NCBI GenBank assembly: GCA_029844215.1
Contig: CM056730.1
Span: forward strand, 49,240,924 to 49,304,923
DNA length: 64,000 nucleotides
Origin: Przewalskia tangutica
Taxonomy: Eukaryota > Streptophyta > Magnoliopsida > Solanales > Solanaceae
Reading direction: 5' to 3'
The notes under the pieces were generated by a model that saw nothing but the letters and a program-made list of their open reading frames with translations, made no database searches and was not told where the DNA came from. Both the position numbers and the translations under genes were made by a program. Shown piece by piece: positions 21,213 to 33,702 of the stretch (positions are counted from its first letter, which is position 1; each line of letters opens with the position of its first letter).

Positions 21213-24200
21213 TGTTATACCCCGTAATTCTAGGATATGTTTAAGAGAATGTACGTAAGGAAACAGGACTTTAAAATTGGTACGAAAGGAAGAATTGTTT
21301 TTCCGAGGGAAAATCTCCCGAACTTCGGTAAGGAAAAATGTTCGTAGATGAGAATTAGATTCTCAAAATGCGTTATTGGAGACGTATGGAATTTATTAAT
21401 ATTGTGGAAATTTATTTACGGATTTTGTCATGTAGGGTCCACCCGGGAAATTTTACGTTTTGTGGGGACCACGAGGTTTTCGATATTTTGATCAATTATG
21501 GAAATTTCGGGAAATGAAATATTTTAGACCAATGGGAGGGCGACACGTGTCACCCTCCACATGGGCTTGTTGGATGAAAAGAAATTGACCTAGTCAAAGG
21601 GTCAAGATAGCTTGAGAAATTTGACCTCATCCTAGCCTTCCATTTGGATTAATCCTAGCCTTTGGTCTCATTATATATTACTACTACTACTAGTGAAAGA
21701 CTAGCATTTCATACTTAGAAAAAAAATCAAGAACTTGTGCAAGCCTTTAGAGGATCTCGGCCATAGCTCAAAAAAAAAGATTTTTTTTTGCAATATTACT
21801 TCATAAATCCCAATATTCAAACCTAAGATCCCTATAGGTATTATAAGGATATCCCAATACAAAAATCCCAGAAAAACTACGTTTTTACGTTAGTCGCAAC
21901 ATGAAAACCTAAGGGGGTTTTCATAGTTGGAGTTGGAACTTGAAGAGGAGTTTTTCACAAGCTTCTAAGGGTTGCAAATAGCGGATTGGGATGCCAAGAA
22001 GAGGAGCAAAAGTTTCTAAGGATCGACTTTAGGTTTTGGATTGTATTTGGGCTTAAAGAGGTAATAATCTTCGTCTTGCTATTGTAATTCAAGATTTCAT
22101 GTTGTAGTAGTTGATAGATGAGCATGTGATATTTAGAATAAAGATTGATAAATGTTATGGAATTAGGAAGCTCAAATCCGAGATTGGCATGATTAGCCAT
22201 TAAGTTTGTAAATCAAATTAGTTGTTAATTACTATCGTCGCATGTCACATAAAGAAGAGATTATAGTTTTTAAAATTGATTGTCACTATATAACATGTTA
22301 GGATAACAACTTGGATTAAAAAGGAATTGGAAAAGAATAGATGTGGTGTTATCCTTGTGATTGCCGAAAATGGCTTAAGTTGTTGGACAGTTTTACATTA
22401 ATTGTGTGGCAGAATGTTATACGTCATGTTGGGCGTATAATCCCTTTTGAATTGTTGTTTTGTTGCGCCTTAAATGTGGCATGTTGGTTATTAATTTCGG
22501 GCATTGAAAAGGTGGAAAAGTACGTAGAAACAAAGGAAATGCTGCCCAATTTTCTGTAGAATAAGAGACTTTACACTTAGTATGATTCTACCTTAAAAGG
22601 CTAGGAATTGATAGACGAATTATGGTTATTATAGGTTAAAGTACTGCCTATAGCGTATTCTACTTGAAGGGTGGAATAGCTATCAAGGTTAAAGTACTTT
22701 GGAGCATTTTGCAACTTGTCGCTATTCGTCGCGAGGTATGTGAACTTCTTCCTTATTTTGGCATGTTCTACGTATGAAATATACATGTGGTATTATTTCA
22801 TGATTCCTTCTACTCTTAGAAGTTAAGAGGTACGTATGTTGATTTACTCTATGTAAAAGGTATGTCTAAGTTATCCTAAGTTCTTATCAAGTCTTATGGG
22901 GGATGTTGGTAAGAGTTGTTAGGAAGTATGTGGAGTCGAGGTGACCTTGCTAATTTACTGCACTAATGAGAATAGGTATCGAACAAGCCATTGCAGCGTT
23001 AATAAAAATGTATCGAAAATCAATTATATTAAAATAAGTAGAATTCTCCATCTGCATAGAAACTAAGATAAGATAAAATTGTATTACATTTTCTAGATCA
23101 TGGCTGCTTTAATAAGATCGTTATAAGCGAGTATAACCTATTCACAACTCATAAAAGTATATGTTACTTAATTTAAAAGAGTTTATGTTATGAAGTTTTA
23201 AGACTATGGACCTTGATTTCTTAAAAGGTTATGAGACTTTATTTTTCAAATTATGGGGCTTGATTCTTAAAGAAAGGAATGACTTGATTTAAAAAGTATG
23301 GTTTCCATGATTGATTTCAAAAGTTAAGGTGCTTGATTTCAAAAGAGAATGTAACTTGAGTTTTCAAAAGAAGAATTTTATTGATTTAAAAGAGAAGGTG
23401 TGGCATGATTCTTTTATAAGTATGCATGTACGTAGTACTTTTGGGTGTAGTTTTCCCTAATGTTGTAAGAAATGAAAGTGCCTTAAGTTCTCCAAAATGA
23501 AAGGTTGTTATAATAGCTTTATGGGAAGTTGTTATAACAACTTAAGAAGAAGTAAGAAAAGATGGTTTAAAAATGTTATGGATATATTACACCGAGTCCC
23601 ACAAAAGGGTCGGGTTATGTTATGAGATACACCGAGCCTACAAATAGGCCGGGTTATGTTATGAGACACACCGAGCCTACACATAGGCCGGGTTATGTTA
23701 TGAGATACACCGAGCCTACACATAGGCCGGGTTATGTTATGAGAGACATCGAGCCTACAAATAGGTCGGGTTATGTTATAAGACACACCGAGCTTACACA
23801 TAAGCCGGGTTATGTTATGAGATACACCGAGCCTACACATAGGCCGGGTTACGCCATATACACCGAGCCTACACAAAGGTCGGGTTACGTCATTTTACAC
23901 CGAGCCCCACAAGTGGGCCGGATTATGCTATATGATTCCATAGTACACCGAGCCCCACAGGCGGGCCAGGTTATGCTACATGATTCCACAGTACACCGAG
24001 CCCCACAGGCGGGCCGGGTTATGCTACAAATTCCACAGTACACCGAGCCCCACAGGCGGGCCGGGTTATGCTACATGATTCCACGATGCGAGCCCGCGGC
24101 GGGCGGGTTATGCTACAAATTCCACAGTACACCGAGCCCCACAGGCGGGCCGGGTTATGCTACAAATTCCACAGTACACCGAGCCCCACAGGTGGGCCGG

Positions 24201-24982
24201 GTTATGTCACATGATTCATTAGTACACCGTGTCCTGCAAATGGGCCGGGTTACGTTATCACGTATGGATAATCAAAGTAAGCTCCCAAATAAGAAGTCCC
24301 ACCATAAAGGGTCGGATTATGTTATGTAAGATATGTAAGTTATGTGGAAAAACTTGATCAAATTCTTAAGTATGTATGTAAGAATATGACGTTAATTCTT
24401 ATTGAAAGAAGGAAAAGAACAGTTAATGTATGATTGATTTCATGAGTTAAAATGGCACGGTAGGATCTGGTATTTCATTTTTATACTTGCCCCTGTCATT
24501 CTTTGATACAGTTATGATTTGGTTACTGTACCTTATTTTCGTTCCATACTAAATTTTTGTTATGCGGCCCCCTTGAAGTCTTGTGTTCATGCCCGCAGGT
24601 GTTAGGTACACAGGTTGGTGACCCTTGCTCTTAGGATCTCTGTTCAGTTTTTGGGAAGAAGCTCCATTTAGTCCGGAGGCTTGTCTTTTGGTATGGGTCC
24701 CTATTGTTGTAGATTTATGTACATTCAGGTGTATGGCGGGGTCCTGTCCCGTCTTAGTTGTTATGTTCAAATTCTTAGAGGTATGTAGTCATGTATGTGG
24801 GTTGTACTTTAAAAAAATGTAAGTCCTTTTGTTATGTATGTATGTATGGTGGCAACCTTATCGGTTTTGCCTTTGTTAAAAAAAATGAGTGATATTTATC
24901 TTCCGCGTTTTACTTATGATGTATGATTAGAAGGGTACCCAGGTAGGGCACCAGTCACGGGCCCGGGGTTCGGGTCGTGACA
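21213..24982 (+). repeat. R8 5' LTR
   Basis: It runs from TGTTATACCCCG to CGGGTCGTGACA, 3770 bp, and is followed three bases later by a perfect primer binding site. That makes it the 5' LTR of R8. It holds a 39/47-bp minisatellite at 23590-24260, a promoter-like TATATATTACTACTACTACT stretch near 21673 and the 3' landmark TGTCCCGTCTTAG. The closest relative in the window is the R4 3' LTR. Confidence 0.9.
23590..24260 (+). repeat. 39-bp and 47-bp minisatellites in R8 LTR
   Basis: First come about seven copies of a 39-bp unit (ACACCGAGCCTACACATAGG and CCGGGTTATGTTATGAG), then about eight copies of a related 47/48-bp unit (CACCGAGCCCCACAGGCGGG and CCGGGTTATGCTAC). The core CCGAGCC...GGCCGGGTTATG is common to both. 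The 13-codon period leaves a false 235-codon frame open. Confidence 0.92.
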
Positions 24983-24985
24983 GAG

Positions 24986-24997
24986 TGGTATCAGAGC
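24986..24997 (+). promoter_or_regulatory. R8 primer binding site
   Basis: TGGTATCAGAGC, a perfect initiator-Met tRNA primer site, three bases after the LTR. Confidence 0.95.
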
Positions 24998-25192
24998 AGT
25001 TAGTCCTCGAAAAGTGTCTACAGACCGTATCTAGTAGTCTTGGTTATCGATGTGTTGTGCACCTCATCTATAACCAGGAGGCTACAGGACATTTAGGATT
25101 GGTTTCCATTCTTCTCACTCTGAGATCATGCAATAGAGCTGTTTCATTAGGTTGATATGTCTCTGACGTATTCTTATGTATATGTATCAGCT

Positions 25193-25892
25193 ATGCCTCC
25201 ACGGAAGGCGACCAGGGCCCAGAAGGGCAGGGCAGCAATAGGAGATGCTAGTGGGACACAGAGAGTTACTAGGGCTCAGGCTCAGGCGGTGCCTGAGGTT
25301 GTGGCCCAAGCGGCGAGTTCGATTACCAGCGAGTACTAGAGGAGCCGAAGCGGCGCGGCTCGGGAGTCCCGATACGAGCCTCGGTCCACCGGCGGTAGAG
25401 TATAGAGATTATGGGGATCAGATCAGGTTGTTGACCAGCATAGTGGCAGGGCAACGCCGACAGGGGCCGGTAGTGAACCCTAGGGAAAATAGTTTGAGGG
25501 TTTGAGATTTTCTGGGTTGTGAGCCGCCAGAGTTCTATGGTTCTAAACCTGAGGATGATCCTCAGGAGTTTATTGCAGCGGACTATGCGGGTAATTAAGG
25601 CCTCAGAGGCCGAGTTAGTTGTAGTAGCTTCTTACCGGTTATGCGATGTTGCAGTAAACTGGTTCGAGTCATGGGAACTGTCCAGGGGCAAGGGTGGTCC
25701 TCCAGCTTTGTGGGACGAGTTCACAGAGGCCTTCCTTGATCGCTTTTTGCCTCCTGAGATGAGGAGAGCCCGTGTGGATAGGTTCTTGACGCTGAGGCAG
25801 AATAGAAGGACCATCAGAGAGTATAACCTGGAGTTTGACTCATTAGCTAGGTATGCACTCACTATTGTAGCTGACATGACTGATATAGTTCA
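25193..25892 (+). pseudogene. R8 gag, 5' part (split by R9)
   Basis: The likely start is the ATG at 25193 (MPPRKATRAQKGRA), because the same MPPR/MPRG start recurs in R9 and R11. A stop at 25337-25339 and frame changes follow. The capsid domain then reads cleanly from about 25588: VIKASEAELVVVASYRLCD, WFESWELS, WDEFTEAFLDRFLPPEMRRA and REYNLEFDSLARY. The frame runs to VADMTDIVH and is cut by the R9 LTR at 25893. The matching continuation (VHRYVMGLDHYM) starts at 35134. Gag would be the capsid-nucleocapsid precursor. The copy is broken by R9 and by earlier stops. Confidence 0.88.
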
Positions 25893-26376
25893 TGTTACAC
25901 CCCGTAAGTCCAGGACATGTATAAGAGAATGTACGTAAGGAATCAAGACTTGGAAATTGGTACGAAAGGAAGAATTGTTTTTTCGACAGAAAATCTTCCG
26001 GACGTCGGAAAGGAAAAATGTTCATTGTTGAGAATTAGACTCTCAAAATGCATTATTTGAAGAGTATGGAACTTATTAACATTATGGCAATTTATTTTTA
26101 CGGATTTGGTCACGTGGGGCCCACCCGAGGAATTTTACGTTTTGTGGGGCCCACGAGGGTTACAGAATTTTTATGGACGAATGAGAAGGCGACACGTGGC
26201 AACCCCCACACTTGGTCTTGGTCGAAATTAGTGAGGGTAAAATGGTCATTGACCATCTTGGAAGATAAGTCTTGCAAGCTTGATATAATTGACCAAGTCA
26301 ACTTGCCACTTGGGCTTCATCCATGTGATCTTCATCTTAGCCACCCATTTGTTTAAGTCTAAGCCATCCAATGTGT

Positions 26377-26384
26377 TATATAAG
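26377..26384 (+). promoter_or_regulatory. Putative R9 5' LTR TATA box
   Basis: TATATAAG followed by CATGCTACTAGTGCAAGAC, and repeated at 32004 in the other LTR. Its position about 485 bp into the LTR parallels the TATAAATA boxes of R2, R3 and R11. Confidence 0.5.
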
Positions 26385-28194
26385 CATGCTACTAGTGCAA
26401 GACTTGCTCTTCAACACTTAGAAAAATTAGACAACTCTTGTTCCTCACTAAGTGCTCTCGGGTTCACCATGGTATCCACACAAAATTTTTTAGTTTGTGA
26501 TCCATTAGCCACAAGACTTTAAACCAAGGTTCCTAAGAGTGTTTTAAGGTTATCTCAATAGAAAGATTTCGGAAAAATGGCGTTTTCGTATTAGTCGCAA
26601 GGCGGAAACTTAAGGAGTTCTTCAACTTTGAAGTTGGAACTTGAAGATGGGTTCTTCATAGGCTTCTAAGGAGTGCTTGGAGCGGATTGGAACCTAAGGA
26701 AAGGATCTAAGAATTTGCTAAGGCGCGACTTTGAATCTTGGAATTTTTAAGGGCTTATAAAGGTATAAATTTTGTCGTTTTAGTAGTTAAGACTTACTTA
26801 TTGTTGTAGCTATGAATTTTAGCAAGCATGAGTTATATAGTATGAAGTTTGATAAGTATATTGACTATTGGAACCCTAATCCGAAAACTAGCATGTTTAG
26901 CTTTAAGATTACAATTCAAGTCGATTATTAGTTTAAGTTGTCGCATGTTGTATAAAGAAGGAAATTGTAGTTGTTGAAGTTGTTCATGACTATATAACAT
27001 GTTAGACCGTAGAACTTGGAATTGGAAAAGGATTGGAAAAGACTTTGAATTGGTGGTTAAGTAAGTTGGCCGAGAATGGCTTGATTATGGAACTACTTCG
27101 TATTAATTGTGGGCGGAATTTTACTCGTATTGTAAGGCGTGTAATCCCCTTTGTTTGGTTGTTGTTTTGAGCCTTAAATGTGGCGTGTTGGTTATTGTAT
27201 TCGGCCTTGAAAAAGGTGGCAAAGTAAGTAGAAACAAAGGAAGTGCTGCCCGATTTTCCGTAGAATTAGAGACCGTATACTTAGTATTATTCTACGTTAG
27301 AGACTAGAAGTTGATAGTCTTGTTGTGACCATTATAGGTTGACACTTCTACGTACGGCATATTCGGCTTAGCTTGTGGATTTAGCCGAAAAGGTATGTGA
27401 ACTATCTCCTCTTCTAGCATGATTCCTTAAGATAAAGAAAGTATTTCCTACTCCTTAAATGATCCATTCCTTGGTTGTATTTGGATTGCCAAAAATAGAA
27501 TTTGTTCTATAAACTTCCTTGAGTGTACTTTGACGTTTAAATTGTAAGTTGTATAATCCATTTCCTTAGTGAAGTTTGGATTCTTAAAAGTGAATGTATT
27601 TTACTTAAAGTACATAGAGTCTTGAAAAGGAAGTGGTTTCCAAACCTTTTGGCTAGTGCCTTAGTTCCAAAACCTAAAGGTCATTATAATGACTTTAGGG
27701 GAGTCAAAGGAGTGATTTACTTAATTGTTTTAAAAGAGGAGAAATGACATGATTTAAGAGAAGTAGCTTGTTTTAAAGGTGTTAGTTACTTGAGGTTTAA
27801 AAGTAGAAGAAACTTGTTTTCTATATATTAAGAGACTCGAAGTATTTTTGAAAGTTAAGATACTTGATTTGAAAGTTTGTGATACTTGGTTTTAAGTATA
27901 AGTCTCTTAGTTATAAAAAGAATGAAATTGTCTAAAAACGATAAAGGGTTATAACGGCTTTAATGGGAAGTTGGTTATAACGACTTTATGGAAGGTTTAG
28001 AAAGTTGTCTATTTTGATTAATGGGCATAAGTTGCCTTGATTGTGAAAATTTGAAGTTACTTGATTTCAAGCTTTGAAATGAGTTTTCTAAGAGTGTAGT
28101 AACTTACTTTGAAAAATAGACACACCTTGATACTACGGGTGTTAGTATCTTGGGGTATTACATAAAAAGGAGTCTTTTGAAAAGAATGTACGTA

Positions 28195-28565
28195 CGTAGT
28201 ACTTTGGCTTGATTAATTGAGAATTAGTCTAAGTGTGCCTTGATAAGTACTTTGGCTTGATTAATTGAGAATTATTCCATGTGTGCCTTGATAAGTACTT
28301 TGGCTTGATTAATTGAGAATTATTCCATGTGTGCCTTGATAGGTACTTTGGCTTGATTAATTGAGAATTAGTCTAAGTGTGCCTTGATAAGTACTTTGGC
28401 TTGATTAATTGAGAATTATTCCATGTGTGCCTTGATAAGTACTTTGGCTTGATTAATTGAGAATTATTCCATGTGTGTCTTGATAAGTACTTTGGCTTGA
28501 TTAATTGAGAATTATTCTATGTGTGCCTTGATAAGTACTTTGGCTTGTTTAATTGAGAATTGCAT
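28195..28565 (+). repeat. 48-bp minisatellite in R9 5' LTR
   Basis: Eight copies of a 48-bp unit beginning AGTACTTTGGCTTGATTAAT. Alternating unit types read TTAGTCTAAGTGTG or TTATTCCATGTGTG, and their order is almost the same in the 3' LTR array. Confidence 0.93.
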
Positions 28566-29611
28566 AGGTGTGCTGGTAATAGCCGGTTGTGTGCTATTGG
28601 TATATCAGTCATTTCGGGGTCATTCCCCGGGTTTGTGGCATTTGCATATTCCGTGGATTTGCTACCCACGATGCGAGGAATACCTCATGCGAGTCCGCAA
28701 GGGCTTACGCGGGTGAAATAGTCCCGTGCGGGCGGGTCCGACCTATGCGAGAATACCTCAAATGCGAGTGCGTAAGGGCTTATGAGTCTGAAATAGTCCC
28801 ATGCGAGAAATACCTCACGCGGGTCCAAGCGACCTATGTGGGTGAAATAGTCCCAGGAGTAGGATTGCTTAATGATACTGCGGGCGGGTGGTCCTGCTTT
28901 GATCGTGAGCTTCCTAGTTATATTGTAAATATACTACTATTTACTCTCATGATTGCAAGGTTCAGTGTGCTTACTGATGTTGTATTATATCATGGACTGC
29001 CGGCAGTGAGGAAGGATTCCACGGGCATGATTGATATTATGTGCGTGAGACCCATGGTTATATTTTAGTAATGACTTTGAGGCACGCGTCACGACTTGAT
29101 ATATTTGTTTATGTATTATCGTAGGTTGGCTATCATACATGTCTCCTGTTTTGTTAGACTGTTATGATTTCATTGCAGTACTTACTGCTTCACATACTTG
29201 GTACATTCTTCGTATTGACCTCGCCCGGCTGCGTTCACGCATGAGTTTAGTGCGTTGTTTGGTGATCGGCGGTGTAGGACCGCCTTTCGAGTTTTGGATA
29301 GATCCTTCATTCGGAGTTTATCTTTTTGGTATAAGTTCTTTCGATGTGCTTTTATGCGATTATGGGTGCGGCGGGGCCTTGTCCGTCATAATTGATATAA
29401 CTCTTAGAGTGCGTATTCATATGTAGGATTGGACTCGTATGCGATGTTGTGTCTTTTGTTTATGTATATTATGGCAGCCTTCGGCTTTGCCCTTACGCAC
29501 GTTGGTTTAAAAAAATGAGGTGTTATTTAATTTTCGCAGATTTACTTAGTTGTTAAGGTAGAAGGGTGCCTGAGTAGGGCACGATCCGAGGCCGGGGTTG
29601 GGCGTGACAGT

Positions 29612-29624
29612 GATATCGAGCGAT
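29612..29624 (+). promoter_or_regulatory. R9 primer binding site, altered
   Basis: The position right after the LTR reads TGATATCGAGCG where intact copies have TGGTATCAGAGC. The CAG has become CGA-like. Either the site is mutated or it is a base-calling error (see findings). Confidence 0.7.
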
Positions 29625-29807
29625 CGATCCTCGGAATGTCTGAGACCGTGTCTAGTAAGTCTTGATTATCGGTGTGTTGCGCGCCACACCCATAAACAGG
29701 AGGCTACAGGACATTTAGGAGTTGGTTTCTATTCTTCTCACTCGAGATCGTGCCACTAGAGCGTGTTAGTAAGATAATTCCTCTCAGCGTAATTTTGTGT
29801 TCTGATT

Positions 29808-30524
29808 ATGCCTCGAGGAGGCAACAGCGCCCGGAAGGGCAAAGTAGTGCGAGAGCTACTAGTCGTAATCGAGAGAGAGTTGATAGGGCTTATGCCTGTG
29901 GTATCTGGATGTTGTCGCGATCGGCGAGTTCTTGCGCCAGTTTTGAGGCCCGGCACGAGCCTTGATTTCGATTAGGAGAAGACTATAGGGTCGTGAGGAA
30001 GCGATTATGTTATTGACCAAGATAGCGGTGCTCTGATTTCATCGGCAGGAGGTTATTCGGCCAAGACAAACGGTGTACAGAGGGTAGAGGCGGCGTAGAG
30101 ATCGGCGTAAGAGGCTAGGCACATTGGTTATCGGTGAGTTTTGGACGAGTGCCTCGAATGAGTGAGATATTCGTCCCAGCCGACCCAGTACATACCCCCG
30201 TAGTTCACAGGTGGGATTTTGGACCCCACCAGGTATTTAGGAGCCGGTCTAAGCTCCAGGGGTCGAGGTTCTCATAGGAACAGGGGATTTTCTCAGTCGA
30301 GGCCACTTTTTCCTCAGTGTTTCAGATGTGGTAAGCGTCATTTGGGGGAATGCCGTTATGGCACGAGTGCTTGTTTTTATTGTGTCCGTCCGGGCCATAT
30401 TCTGAGGCTATGTCCTTTTAGAAGGAGCACCGGTGAGGTGGCTCAGCCTATGAGGCCGGTAGTTGGTTCCCTTTCCTCGCGGTATGCGTCCCCGAGCGGG
30501 TGTTGGATGTCACCACCGTGGTAG
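29808..30524 (+). pseudogene. R9 gag remnant with zinc knuckle
   Basis: The start at 29808 reads MPRGGNSARKGK, matching the MPPRKATRAQKG start of R8, but the frame closes after about 50 codons. The capsid core is largely deleted: nothing like the WDEF...FDSLARY region is found between 29966 and 30200. From about 30219 the nucleocapsid end is clear: FPQCFRCGKRHLGECR followed by CFYCVRPGHILRLC, a proper CX2CX4HX4C knuckle at about 30383-30424. The frame then closes at 30524. This is a packaging-type domain without a capsid, and it cannot be functional as read. Confidence 0.78.
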
Positions 30525-31495
30525 AGTCGAGTGGAGTTTATAGTTCTGGCGATCCTTGAACCGAGAGATGACGTGACTCATGGGCGGGGATCGGGAGGCG
30601 ACATCGCGGGGTTCTGGTATATTTCGATTCTTTTGAATCATACGTGCGTTGATAGATTGATTTCGCCTAGCATATATGTTTTCCCTTTGTTGCTAGTAGT
30701 TGTAAAGTGATAGTACCCCAGAGGTAGGGATACCTTGATTAGTAAAGTGAGAAGTTAAGAATATTGACAAGAATGGTAAGTGAACTGAGACTATAGTTGT
30801 GTAGAGTTCACAAGTTCTAATTACCCAGAATGTGATGTAAGGCCAGATAGGGAAGGATGTATAGTAGAAATACTTTGGCTTATGTGACGAACCTCTAGTG
30901 AATAGGGGATAGGGTAAGAAGTACCTTGAGATAAGAGAGAGTTTTAGTTCAGACTAAGAATAAGAGGTTAAGTGTGACGATGGGTCGGGTTATGGACTCA
31001 TTTCGGGTCAGCCGATAGTATGGAATCGGGTGATGTCATTTGGTAATGGTCCCGCTATGTGATAGGGTCACGAGGATGTCAGGCCCAAGTTTAGTTAATC
31101 GTTGTACGAGTTTGTGGACGCGTTCCACCGGAATCAGGTCGTAAGGACCGAGAAGAGCCTTAACGAGAATGTAAGTAGCAATATGGCCAAGTTTGGGTAG
31201 TAACTCGAGTTGGAGAATAGAAACAATATTTGAGATTTTGTACGTGTACTAGATAAGTTTGAAAGTACGAGAAAGTATGACAAGTAAGGAAATAAAGGAA
31301 CCTCTAGGGATCCCGTGTTTGAGGAAGACTGTAACCTTCGGGTTTTGTGAGAAGGGACCACGGACGGAAGGTCCATTGTTATGTTTACGTATGTTGTGGT
31401 GGCCATGTGTGGCATCGTTGGTCTTGTGCAGTTTTGATTGATAGGCATAGTATAGAGATTGTGCCGGAGTGTGTATATCTTGACAACCGACTAAG
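30525..31495 (+). other. R9 noncoding block in place of pol
   Basis: No coding similarity is visible. At 30960-31140 it holds the shared segment seen in R3, R11 and R12: GGGTCGGGTTATGGACTC, AGGGTCACGAGGATGTCAGG and CCCAAGTTTAGTTAATCG, then a CGTTCCACCGGAA word. The end, with GGCCATGTGTGGCATCG near 31400, is the 3' spacer common to all elements here. A protease-like or RT-like frame was looked for and not found. Confidence 0.7.
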
Positions 31496-31531
31496 AACAT
31501 TCGGGGACGAATGTTTCTAAGGGGGGAAGAA
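31496..31531 (+). promoter_or_regulatory. R9 inverted repeat and polypurine tract
   Basis: AACATTCG (31496-31503), GGGA, CGAATGTT (31508-31515), then AAGGGGGGAAGAA ending at the 3' LTR. Confidence 0.9.
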
Positions 31532-32003
31532 TGTTACACCCGTAAGTCGGACATGTATAAGAGAATGTACGTAAGGAATCAAGACTTGGAAATTGAGTAC
31601 GAAAGGAAGAATTGTTTTTCCATGAGAAAATCTTAGGATGTCGGAAAGGAAAAATGTTCATTGTTGAGAATTAGACTCTCAAAATGCATTATTTGAAGAG
31701 TATGGAACTTATTAACATTATGGCAATTTATTTTACGGATTTGGTCACGTGGGGCCCACAGGAATTTTACATTTTGTGGGGCCCACGAGGGTTCTGAATT
31801 TTATGGGCGAATGAGAGGCGACACGTGGCAACCCCACACTTGTTCTTGGTCGAAATTAGTGAGGTAAAATGGTCATTGACCATCTTGGAAGATAAGTCTT
31901 GCAAGCTTGATATAATTGACCAAGTCAACTTGCCACTTGGGCTTCATCCATGTGATCTTCATCTTAGCCACCCATTTGTTTAAGTCTAAGCCATCCAATG
32001 TGT

Positions 32004-32011
32004 TATATAAG
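32004..32011 (+). promoter_or_regulatory. Putative R9 3' LTR TATA box
   Basis: TATATAAG in the same context as 26377. Confidence 0.45.
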
Positions 32012-33702
32012 CATGCTACTAGTGCAAGACTTGCTCTTCAACACTTAGAAAAATTAGACAACTCTTGTTCCTCACTAAGTGCTCTCGGGTTCACCATGGT
32101 ATCCACACAAAATTTTTTAGTTTGTGATCCATTAGCCACAAGACTTTAAACCAAGGTTCCTAAGAGTGTTGTAAGGTTATCTCAATAGAAAGATTTCGGA
32201 AAAATGGCGTTTTCGTATTAGTCGCAAGGCGGAAACTTAAGGAGTTCTTCAACTTTGAAGTTGGAACTTGAAGATGGGTTCTTCATAGGATTCTAAGGAG
32301 TGCTTGGAGCGGATTGGAACCTAAGGAAAGGAGCTAAGAATTTGCTAAGGCGCGACTTTGAATCTTGGAATTTTTAAGGGCTTATAAAGGTATAAATTTT
32401 GTCGTTTTAGTAGTTAAGACTTACTTATTGTTGTAGCTATGGATTTTAGCAAGCATGAGTTATATAGTATGAAGTTTGATAAGTATATTGACTATTGGAA
32501 CCCTAATCCGAAAACTAGCATGTTTAGCTTTAAGATTACAATTCAAGTCGATTATTAGTTTAAGTTGTCGCATGTTGTATAAAGAAGGAAATTGTAGTTG
32601 TTGAAGTTGTTCATGACTATATAACATGTTAGACCGTAGAACTTGGAATTGGAAAAGGATTGGAAAAGACTTTGAATTGGTGGTTAAGTAAGTTGGCCGA
32701 GAATGGCTTGATTATGGAACTCTTCATTATTAATTGTGGGGCGGAATTTTACACGTATTGTAAGGCGTGTAATCCCCTTTGTTTGGTTGTTGTTTTGAGC
32801 CTTAAATGTGGCGTGTTGGTTATTGTATTCGGCCTTGAAAAAGGTGGCAAAGTAAGTAGAAACAAAGGAAGTGCTGCCTGATTTTCCGTAGAATTAGAGA
32901 CCGTATACTTAGTATTATTCTACGTTAGAGACTAGAAGTTGATAGTCTTGTTGTGACCATTATAGGTTGACACTTTTACGTACGGCGTATTCGGCTTAGC
33001 TTGTGGATTTAGCCGAAAAGGTATGTGAACTATCTCCTCTTCTAGCATGATTCCTTAAGATAAAGAAAGTATTTCCTACTCCTTAAATGATCCATTCCTT
33101 GATTGTATTTGGATTGCCTAAAATAGAATTTGTTCTATAAACTTCCTTGAGTGTACTTTGATGTTTAAATTGTAAGTTGTATAATCCATTTCCTTAGTGA
33201 AGTTTGGATTCTTAAAAGTGAATGTATTTTACTTAAAGTACATAGAGTCTTGAAAAGGAAGTGGTTTCCAAACCTTTTGGCTAGTGTCTTAGTTCCAAAA
33301 CCTAAAGGTCATTATAATGACTTTAGGGGAGTCAAAGGAGTGATTTACTTAATTGTTTTAAAAGAGGAGATACTTGGTTTGAAAGTTTGTGATACTTGGT
33401 TTTAAGTATAAGTCTCTTAGTTATAAAAAGAATGAAATTGTCTAAAAACCATAAAGGGTTATAACGGCTTTATGGGAAGTTGGTTATAACGGCTTTATGG
33501 AAGGTTTAGAAAGTTGTCTATTTTGATTAATGGGCATAAGTTGCCTTGATTGTGAAAATTTGAAGTTACTTGATTTCAAGCTTTGAAATGAGTTTTCTAA
33601 GAGTGTAGTAACTTACTTTGAAAAATAGACACACCTTGATACTATGGGTGTTAGTATCTTGGGGTATTACATAAAAAGGAGTCTTTTGAAAAGAATGTAC
33701 GT

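Larger units (their letters stand above)
25893..29609 (+). repeat. R9 5' LTR
   Basis: TGTTACACCCCG to GGGCGTGACA, 3717 bp. It is closely similar to the 3' LTR at 31532, but about 280 bp around 27730-27870 is shorter in the 3' copy, and many small indels fall at CAG, CCG and CCGG sites. It includes a TATA box at 26377, a 48-bp array and a GC-rich cluster at about 28660-28870. Confidence 0.92.

Noticed and set aside
23622..24329. 235-codon forward ORF
   Set aside because: It is the 39-bp (13-codon) and 47-bp minisatellite of the R8 LTR read through; its period explains the absence of stops.
24986..24997. A tRNA-Met gene
   Set aside because: Only the 12-base primer site complementary to the tRNA 3' end is present; there is no cloverleaf.
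28589..29068. 159-codon ORF in the R9 5' LTR
   Set aside because: It covers the GC-rich repeat cluster; the matching stretch of the 3' LTR (34098-34513) is broken differently, so no coding constraint is apparent.
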